Positions 57,148 through 64,000 of a stretch of 64,000 nt of DNA are shown here, in pieces (the stretch's first letter is position 1; every line of letters starts with the position of its first letter). The notes under the pieces were generated by a model. It worked only from the letters and a program-made list of their open reading frames with translations, had not been told where the DNA came from and made no database searches. The DNA is from Rhizopus sp. PT2906 (lineage: Eukaryota > Mucoromycota > Mucoromycetes > Mucorales > Rhizopodaceae). The DNA is taken from NCBI GenBank assembly GCA_025529335.1, contig JAMYHX010000132.1, forward strand, positions 1-64,000. Reading direction: 5' to 3'. A program made the translations under genes and the position numbers.

Positions 57148-57827
57148 CAAAATAAATTGTGGACAAGCAAAAAAAGGGTTAAATTGAAACTAGCCGCAGC
57201 AAGTGCATTTAATTGAAACTAGTAAAAAATACCTAAAAAGTATGTAATGTCACATGATGAGGACTGTTCTTTTCTTTGCATGAGCATCTTTCAGCTAATG
57301 TTACGGGGCGTGAACAATGATTTCATTTTACTACTTCACACGACCAAAGCCTCTACCTAATCTAAGGCTGCCCAGTAGGAATATCCATTAATGTAAAATA
57401 CACTTGAAATGACCTTGATTCTTTATTGATCGAAATAACAACATAAAAATGCATCTTATCATTTCTGCTTAAAGAGAAGAAATGCTGAGGTAAATACGCG
57501 TGTACGTCAGAAATTAGCACTAGTTCGATTCTAACTAATACGAGTTCTATAGAATGATGAAAACTCGAAGACACGAATTCTGAAAATGCATAAAGTCAAG
57601 ACTATGAAGATTACACTTTGTAACTTTGGAAGGAATACTCTTTTTGAATAGCTTCATTAATTAAGAACTATGCGAATTGGCCAATTAAATTTACGCAAAT
57701 TGATATTTACAGGTTACGCAGAATTATTTGAAATCGCGCAAATTGGTGCCATGATCACTGTACTGCAATGTAAAAAGTTTTTTTAGCTTTTTTTTTTTTT
57801 TCCCCTTCTTTTGATTAAACAAAATAG
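57148..57827. other. Divergent promoter region between XPB and a secreted protein gene
   Basis: A 680-bp AT-rich region between divergent starts; a T tract (about 57788-57801) lies just before the plus-strand start. No gene recognised. Confidence 0.5.
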
Positions 57828-58662
57828 ATGAAAAGGATAAACATTGTATTCATATTTTTATGTTTATTCATCAAAAATATCTTTGCCACATTTAATACAA
57901 CAGCAATAACAGCCAATGAAGCCGTTGACTTGAATAGATTTACACAATTATTATCTAATCATTTGCTATTTGACCACTTTGATAAGGCTTATTCACAGCT
58001 ATCCAAAAAGATATCAATACAATTTAGAAGTGCCATCCATGTTAAAGTGAAAAGAATGCCCAATAGTCAAAAAGTTATTGTACCTGTGGATGTTCAAATA
58101 TTAAAAAGACAATTAAAAGGAGCAGTCGGATGTAAGTTATTCCCTCCTTTTTTTTTTTCTAGGATATTGCCCTCATTAACGCTCCCTTTCTCAATTAGCA
58201 TTCATTGAAGACAAATTGCCTTCGATATTGAGTACGAGATATAATACGAGTAATCTACAGAGTCATTTGGATAATATGATTTACGAGTACTGCGCCAATA
58301 CCATTTCAACAGATAGACGGATTATATCCGAATCATGCATTTTAGAGCATCAGCATCGATTCTTAGTAAAGATAGAGAATTTCATGACACAACAAGTACA
58401 AGATATACTATATCAAGTGAATGAATTTGACCTTCCACGGCTGTTCGAAAAGACAAGAGCACAAATAAGTGGTATCCTTATCCACTTTAACCAACACATC
58501 ATGAATCCATTACATCATAGATTAGAGCTAAAGCAAAAGCAGAAAGGCAACTCTAAGCAATGGATAACGGATGATATGCTACATGAATTTGTATCCATTG
58601 TCAGTCATGCAGAAGATCAAGAAGATAACAATATCCAACATTTTATAAGTTTATCAAAATAA
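57828..58662 (+). CDS. Secreted or lumenal protein of unknown function
   Basis: Two exons (57828-58131 and 58199-58662) encode 255 residues. The N-terminus MKRINIVFIFLCLFIKNIFA is a clear signal peptide. The mature part is alpha-helical in character (HLLFDHFDKAYSQLSKKISI, FMTQQVQDILYQVNEFDLP, GILIHFNQHIMNPLHHRLEL) with few cysteines and no membrane helix. I do not recognise a domain. The stop codon is only 4 bp from that of the PPR gene on the other strand, so both transcripts must overlap at their 3' ends. Confidence 0.7.
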
Positions 58663-58666
58663 ATAT

Positions 58667-60874
58667 TTATTTGTCTTTTGAAGACTTGGGCATCGAATCA
58701 GGATGATGTGCAATCAAATATAGCGTCGGCTTCGGTTTTTCTCCCGTGTTCTCTTCCATATTCTTGATATATTTTCTTGCTTTCCTAAAGTTGCCCTTTT
58801 TGCCCAACAACTCTATAAACATAACATAATGTTTCATGCTTGGTTTAATGCCTCGCGATAGCATATCCTTGATCAATCTTTCTGCAATCGTCAAGCTTGG
58901 TTTGTTGTTAAACAAGCACGCGGACAGCAGCATCTTGTATGTTATCGTGTCTCTCTCGATTGCCTTGCCATTCTCTCCCGGTAAGATCAGTCCTCTGTCA
59001 TTCTTAAAGAATAGATTTGCAACATACTCAACACTATACTTTGTCAGTAGCTTGTCAATTGCCATATTGTTCAGGATGACTTGATCTGACTTTCTCAAGG
59101 GCATTTCTAACAGCTTTTTGTACAATTCATTAAGCATAGAGCTTCCTTGTTCGTAATATTGAATCATGTGTCGTATTGTCGTTTGATCCGGTGTGATATT
59201 TACAAGTGCCATATGCTTCAATATCTCCAATATCTTTTCATGATTTATTGTCTTGTCTTCCAACAAGACAGTCCTCATCAGTAAATTAAAGTCAACTACA
59301 TCAGGTCCTTTTGTATAATCTGCCATACTCTTGAACGCCGATTTTGCCGCCAATAAGTCACCACGTTGAATATAGCATGCCATGAGCGAAGTCAAGCCTT
59401 TGTGTCGAATAGTGGGCCCCAGGTCCTCTATCTGACTAAACGTCTGTTCAAACAGCTCAATATCTCCCGTCTTGGCAGACAAACTAAAAAAGGTACGTGC
59501 AGCTAATTCACCAAGCTGATGATCCATATTGCGTATATGTGCTGCGAGACCCTCTGCTAACTCTTTTGCCAGTGGATACTCTCTAACCAAGACCATGCAC
59601 CGCACCGCACGTACACGGGCCTCATATGACATATTGGGGTATACTTTTTGATATCTTTTGTAGAGTCGAAGTACGTCGGCATGATATTTATACTTTGCAC
59701 AATGCACCAGGAGTTTGTCTACTGTCTGTTGGCTTAACTCGATTCCGCTTTGTGTCATCTTCTCCCACACTGATACTGAATGAACGATGTTTCGCTGATG
59801 CAATAAATTGTCTATAAGTAAATCAGCACACAGTTGCGCCCCTTTGGTATCTTGAATAGATATGGTGTCTCGAAGAACAACTTCGGCTGTATGTAATTCA
59901 TTTGCTTGTATGCAGGCCCGCATTATTCGTCTAAGTAATGAGTTTGATGACAGTCCAAGTCCAACTTTTTGTATATAAATGTTCCTTGCCACATATAGCT
60001 GTTTTTCACTCAGGGCTTGCATTGCAAAGTAATTTAATAAGCGATGTAATAGTTCCGTCTTGTCGTCTCTATATTCGTCTATCAAGGATAGTAGCTTCGA
60101 TCCTTTCGCGTTTTGTTTCACGTACGCTATACCATCTCCAGCTTGACCCTGGCCAAGATGACATAGGAACACGGATCGAATCGTCCTTTCGGTCAGTCCT
60201 ATTGACTGTTCTTTCATGTGATTCAGCCAAAACTCTATTTCCTGTAGGTTTTTATTTTCTGACAATAGTTGGAAGACAGCGTCGTAGGTTCGTATACTGA
60301 GAGATAATTTTTGTTTTAGGGCAGCTTCGTGTAGTAAGGCGAGGCATTTATCTGTCCACTTCAATTCAGCTGCTAAACAAATCATGTGTTCTGCTTCATT
60401 AAGGCCGAATGGGACCTGTTCAAATCGACCGTTTTTTAATTCTTGCAAAATGTAGAAAATTTGAACCATGGGTCGTTTTGCGACTAGATCATCTGAATTA
60501 ACCACGAATCTCGAAATAAATTGGTCAATGTCTTGTCGCGTCAAATCGGCTAATCGTTGTGGGTCTTTTGTCTTGAGTCGCCAGTAGCTCTTCAACAGTC
60601 GTTTACGAGTCAATCGTCTTGTGATGGTTGTCTTGACAAGGGGAGAATAAGACTGCACATTGGGATCGGGAACATATTTCTCGGGGTGGTATAATTCTTC
60701 ACGAAAGTGGTCTAATAAATTCCTTTCGACTGTCTTTTGTTGTGGTATGGTGCTCGCCCAACGACGATAGGAAGGTGGCATACTCCTTGAAAGGCAATTT
60801 TGGCACAGTAATTTTGTAAACAAGTGATTTTGTGGCCTCCAGCCTTCTCTTTGTAATATAGACTGGAAGGACAT
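58667..60874 (-). CDS. Mitochondrial pentatricopeptide-repeat (PPR) protein
   Basis: A single exon of 735 residues from the ATG at 60872-60874; the frame is open upstream to a TTG, but the ATG gives a good mitochondrial presequence (MSFQSILQREGWRPQNHLFT, then RWAST). Repeated 35-residue helical hairpins include RTYDAVFQLLSENKNLQEIE, GIELSQQTVDKLLVHCAKYK, TIRHKGLTSLMACYIQRGDL, LVNITPDQTTIRHMIQYYEQ and GIKPSMKHYVMFIELLGKKG. Such proteins bind mitochondrial RNA and act in its maturation or translation. The RNA target is unknown. Confidence 0.85.
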   Translation of the reverse strand: MSFQSILQREGWRPQNHLFTKLLCQNCLSRSMPPSYRRWASTIPQQKTVERNLLDHFREELYHPEKYVPDPNVQSYSPLVKTTITRRLTRKRLLKSYWRLKTKDPQRLADLTRQDIDQFISRFVVNSDDLVAKRPMVQIFYILQELKNGRFEQVPFGLNEAEHMICLAAELKWTDKCLALLHEAALKQKLSLSIRTYDAVFQLLSENKNLQEIEFWLNHMKEQSIGLTERTIRSVFLCHLGQGQAGDGIAYVKQNAKGSKLLSLIDEYRDDKTELLHRLLNYFAMQALSEKQLYVARNIYIQKVGLGLSSNSLLRRIMRACIQANELHTAEVVLRDTISIQDTKGAQLCADLLIDNLLHQRNIVHSVSVWEKMTQSGIELSQQTVDKLLVHCAKYKYHADVLRLYKRYQKVYPNMSYEARVRAVRCMVLVREYPLAKELAEGLAAHIRNMDHQLGELAARTFFSLSAKTGDIELFEQTFSQIEDLGPTIRHKGLTSLMACYIQRGDLLAAKSAFKSMADYTKGPDVVDFNLLMRTVLLEDKTINHEKILEILKHMALVNITPDQTTIRHMIQYYEQGSSMLNELYKKLLEMPLRKSDQVILNNMAIDKLLTKYSVEYVANLFFKNDRGLILPGENGKAIERDTITYKMLLSACLFNNKPSLTIAERLIKDMLSRGIKPSMKHYVMFIELLGKKGNFRKARKYIKNMEENTGEKPKPTLYLIAHHPDSMPKSSKDK

Positions 60875-61194
60875 TACAAAAACAAGGAATACGTCTGTGA
60901 CTGATGCAATGTGAGATCTCCTGTCAAATGACTTCAAATAATACAGGGAGTGGAAAAACTTTTTTTATTTTGGGATAAATCTTAATACTCGACGAATTTA
61001 AAGTCACGAAATTGTTTTTAGCCAATCGACACTATTTTTCACAAAATCCATAAAAGTCTGACTGTAAATCGAATACTAAAGCCTGTACTTATGTCGACCT
61101 GTGCGATTCTCTGATTACTCAATCTTAGTGAACCAAACTTTACTAGAAAAGAAAAAAAAAAGTCTCCTTTTCTAGACAGTTATGGTCACCCATT

Positions 61195-61226
61195 ATGAAG
61201 CTTATGATAATCATAGTAAGCTTCAT
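61195..61226. repeat. Palindromic hairpin at the edge of repeat A
   Basis: The perfect arms ATGAAGCTTA (61195-61204) and TAAGCTTCAT (61217-61226) flank an inner near-palindrome TATGATAATCATA. Confidence 0.75.
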
Positions 61227-61248
61227 TTGGGCGTAAGAACTAGCCTTA

Positions 61249-61414
61249 GCTCACGTGTAATTGTGATAACATCGTATTTTATATCAGAGAGAGTGAACTG
61301 GACAAGCCTTAGATTAGGTAGAAGCATTGGTAATGTGACGTCGTATAGTGACAACGTAGGTAGCGTCCCAAGGAAGCACCTATAGCATTAGCTTATTTTC
61401 TGGTGCATGTAGTG
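61249..61414. repeat. Dispersed repeat, copy A (single arm of the MITE family)
   Basis: It matches the right half of element B (15354-15517): shared segments include CACG-GTAATT-TGATAA, ACTGGACA-GCCTTAG, TAGAAGC, AGTGACAACRT and GTAGCG. Its end, TTATTTTCTGGTGCATGTAG, equals the right end of copy C. The matching left arm is absent, so this is a truncated or solo copy. Confidence 0.65.
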
Positions 61415-62304
61415 TTGGCCAAATAATTATCTGTAAGCATATGACCTTTGAAAGCATGTTGTTGAAGACTATTTAAAACCATGGGTGAGTCACTATTATA
61501 CTAACTGCTGTTTCTTACAGTTACCACTTACATATGTCTGTCTATGTCCTTAATTACCCTCTCTTGAGGGCTACTTGTTAATTGGGTATCAATGGTGTTG
61601 TAAACACTAGTGAAGTTTGCATGATATTTTGTAGAACGGAATCTAAAATTAATTGAACCTGACAATTCAATTTTATTGGATGAAAGTGCAGGTTCCCTTC
61701 ATAAGCAGGGGCTCATATTATTTTTTCTATGCTCAATTGTCTATGCGCTAAGATGTTAGCTATTAATAAGATTGGGCAAAAAAAGATTAATGTAGATTAC
61801 ATATAAAGAGAGAGAAAGATAGACAAAGAAAAAGAAAAAAAAGGGGGAAATCTGTTCATGTGAACAAAACAGGGGTACAAATGAGGCATAAACAAAAGGT
61901 GCCAATCAAGAAAAAGAATAAAAATTTGAAAAGTATTTAAAGGGTTCATGTAAATCCTTTTTCTTTCCTTTTTTCATCATTAACGCATATTAATAGATTT
62001 CATATGGTTCAACAATTTTCATTAACAAGAAACTATCATCTGTTATTACGATAAGGAATACTTGTACAATAATACCCCCAAAGTATCTATTCTTTTGACA
62101 GTTTCAGTGATTATACAAATATTACAAGCATGAACTGATACAATAGATGTAAAAGATTTTTACAAGGAAATATAAAGACGTTGTTTATGCGTTGGCGTAC
62201 AAGTCAATGTGCTGGCATTTTGAAATATTTATTGAGATCTGACTTAAACAACAGGTAAATAGCAATAGATACTAAAAGGTTAAAGTGAGTAAGCTATGGG
62301 CACA

Positions 62305-64000
62305 TTAGCATTGACGGATACCCATCTCCCAAAACATAATTTCTAAACGAACAGCCTGCTCAAATGTACTACATACTTCCTTAAATCGGGCCTCTGATGA
62401 AGATATGCTATGTTCTGCCAATGCCTCAAGCTCATCTACAGCCATTAAGCATTAATACAAAACTCTTTCACTTAAGTAGCTTACCTATTCCTCTTAGCAC
62501 CGCTTTTTGATAGTCATCAGCGGCATATTGACAAATCCAATCCCAATAAGGGTTTCCTTCTAAAAATAAAAATATAAACAATGAGTCATGATGGTTGAAA
62601 AGGAGTATTTGTTGGGTATTTGCCTCGTTTTGTTGCAGGATCATTGAACAACATGAACCCAATCTCTCCATATCCAATCAAGCAAGGTGCCATAGCTGCC
62701 TTCAAGTCAAGTAAGTCGCCAGACATTCCCTTGTCCAAGACGTAGCGAGTATAAGCTGCATTGTACACGCTTTCAGGAGTACTGAGTACCTCCTCCTTTG
62801 TTACACCCCACTTGGCACAGTAGTTCAAGTGCAATTGTGACTCTTTAGCGATATGGAGTACAATAGCTGCATTTGCTTCGATATCTATCATTGTTTTGGC
62901 TACAAATAACAATTGAATACATTGGTCAATAAAAACAAATAGATATACAAACACTTGTAAGAGGCAAGAGCCGCTGCTCTTGCATAGTGCTGTAGATAAA
63001 GATAATCTTGCTTGAGATAGTAAACGAAGGATTCGGTAGGTAATGTCCCATCAGCAATACCGCGCACAAAGGGATGATGGATAAATTCAAACCACAGATT
63101 CTTTGGTAGCTTTTCTTTTATGGCTGTCAATAGAGTCTTGCTAGATAGAATTTGAATCATCTGTGTTAATTTTCCAATATCTTTGCATTCAATATGTGCT
63201 TTAAAATGTCTTTTTATTACTTTACCCTTCATATGGTGACCATCTTAAAGGATGAAAGTGATTGATCGGTCCGCTGCCCTTACCGATCGCAGGAAGAGCT
63301 TGATTGATGGCTACTTTAACGTAGCGAATGGCGTTTGTACAAGCAATGTCGACTATAAGCTATTGTTAGTATTGTTCTCTCCGTCATTTTGTCATGGTAA
63401 ATATAGTCTTTTTACCGGTGGCTCCCTTTGCTAGTTCACCAGCTAAAGCTGCAGATAGTGTGCATCCAGTACCATGAGTGTTTCTGGTATCAACAAATCC
63501 ATTAACAATTTCAAAGAATACATCTTTTGTGGTGTCATAAAGTACATCAACGACTTGTTTTTTCCCGTTCATGTCAAACGGTAAATGACCACCCTTTACT
63601 AGTACAAATTTTGGGCCCAAGTTTGCAATACTCTTGGCTGCTGAGCGCATAGCTTCAAGTGTGGATATAGATCCGGCTGGTAAGTTTAAGAGTACCTCTG
63701 CTTCAGGAACATTTGGAGTCAGAATGTAAGTCAGGGGTAATAAAGTTGTTACAAGAGCATGAATGGCATCCGCTGCTAGCAAACGAGACCCGCTCGTAGA
63801 TATCATGACAGGGTCAAGGACAACATATCTTGCTTGCTCTGGGAATTGCTTCAAGGTAGTAGCAACAGAATTGATTATGGCAGCTGAAGAGAGCATGCCA
63901 ATCTTTATTGCGTCTGTGCCAATATCACTCAGCACGGCTGTTAGCTGTTTTACCACAAATTCTGGAGGAATGTCATGGATGCCGTCAACACCTAGTGTAT
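62305..64000 (-). CDS. Thi20-like bifunctional HMP(-P) kinase / TenA thiaminase II (5' end beyond window)
   Basis: The gene starts outside the right edge. Exons seen are 63416-64000 (partial), 63226-63352, 62953-63140, 62624-62899, 62485-62559 and 62305-62435. The first part is ThiD, which phosphorylates hydroxymethylpyrimidine: AIKIGMLSSAAI, VVLDPVMISTSGSRLL, TPNVPEAEVLL, LVKGGHLP and the catalytic anion-hole motif NTHGTGCTLSAALAGELAKG. The linker region GSGPINHFHPLRWSPYEG leads to TenA, which salvages degraded thiamin: FIHHPFVRGIADGTLPTESF, YYLKQDYLYLQHYARAAALA, APCLIGYGEIG and GNPYWDWICQYAADDYQKAV. This is the domain order of yeast Thi20/21. The intron at 62560-62623 has a GC donor. Confidence 0.93.

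Larger units (their letters stand above)
60875..62304. other. Intergenic region with a dispersed repeat and low-complexity DNA
   Basis: Contains repeat copy A and a palindrome (listed separately), a GA-rich tract at about 61807-61848 and otherwise AT-rich sequence. No gene recognised. Confidence 0.5.

Noticed and set aside
60875..60937. Upstream extension of the PPR protein to a TTG codon
   Set aside because: The ATG at 60872-60874 gives a proper mitochondrial presequence; TTG initiation is not needed.
1..64000. CRISPR array, prophage or bacterial operon
   Set aside because: No regularly spaced direct repeats, and the genes are intron-bearing eukaryotic ones.

Overview
The window looks like nuclear DNA of a Mucoromycota fungus, most likely a member of the Mucorales. 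The DNA is AT-rich. Most genes are broken by short introns (about 45-70 bp, GT-AG with two GC-AG exceptions and TACTAAC-like branch sites). The genes include fungal orthologues such as Pan1, Mgm101, Pff1-type vacuolar protease and a Thi20-like fusion. Several families are ones I associate with mucoralean genomes: long Sel1-repeat proteins, the methyltransferases that carry a YWLPKD-EEQMRLTG segment, and the nuclease-like accessory family discussed below. No virus, prophage, CRISPR, rRNA or confident tRNA was seen. The species cannot be named from the sequence alone.

Layout. 0.8-11.7 kb is gene-dense: MFSD5-like transporter (+), then MMTAG2-like protein, BCKDH E1-beta, an F-box/LRR protein, ribosomal protein eS7 and a 13-repeat Sel1 protein (all -). 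11.7-17.5 kb is gene-poor and holds a decayed accessory gene, two inverted-repeat elements and homopolymer tracts. 17.5-27.8 kb has a Pcl/Clg1-type cyclin (-), a coiled-coil protein (-), Pan1 (+) and a secreted Cys-repeat protein (-). 28-31 kb is mostly non-coding, with a MITE-like element and a coding-like remnant. 31-34.5 kb has MGM101 (+) and methyltransferase A (-). 34.5-39.2 kb holds a transposase remnant, a small secreted Cys-rich protein (-) and a decayed accessory gene (+). 39.3-42.1 kb is the M28 vacuolar protease (+). 42-46 kb is a second transposon graveyard with a tyrosine-recombinase remnant and a more intact accessory gene. 46.2-57.1 kb is again gene-dense, all (-): peroxisomal ABC half-transporter, SCAMP, methyltransferase B, nucleotide-sugar transporter and TFIIH helicase XPB. 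57.8-60.9 kb is a convergent pair (secreted protein +, PPR protein -) whose stop codons are 4 bp apart. The right edge is a 5'-truncated ThiD-TenA fusion (-).

Most intact genes are housekeeping: branched-chain amino-acid catabolism, translation, transcription/repair, mitochondrial DNA maintenance, endocytosis and actin, membrane traffic, peroxisomal import and thiamin salvage. They do not form one pathway, and no operon-like logic is expected. The less usual content is (i) at least three copies, in different states of decay, of a family with a D...E-x-K pattern, (ii) several small families of inverted-repeat elements, (iii) two paralogous methyltransferases with possible N-myristoylation sites, and (iv) a secreted protein with three identical-pattern six-cysteine modules. 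Exon boundaries below were derived by hand from reading frame, splice consensus and family alignment; in the multi-exon genes the summed exon lengths keep the frame.
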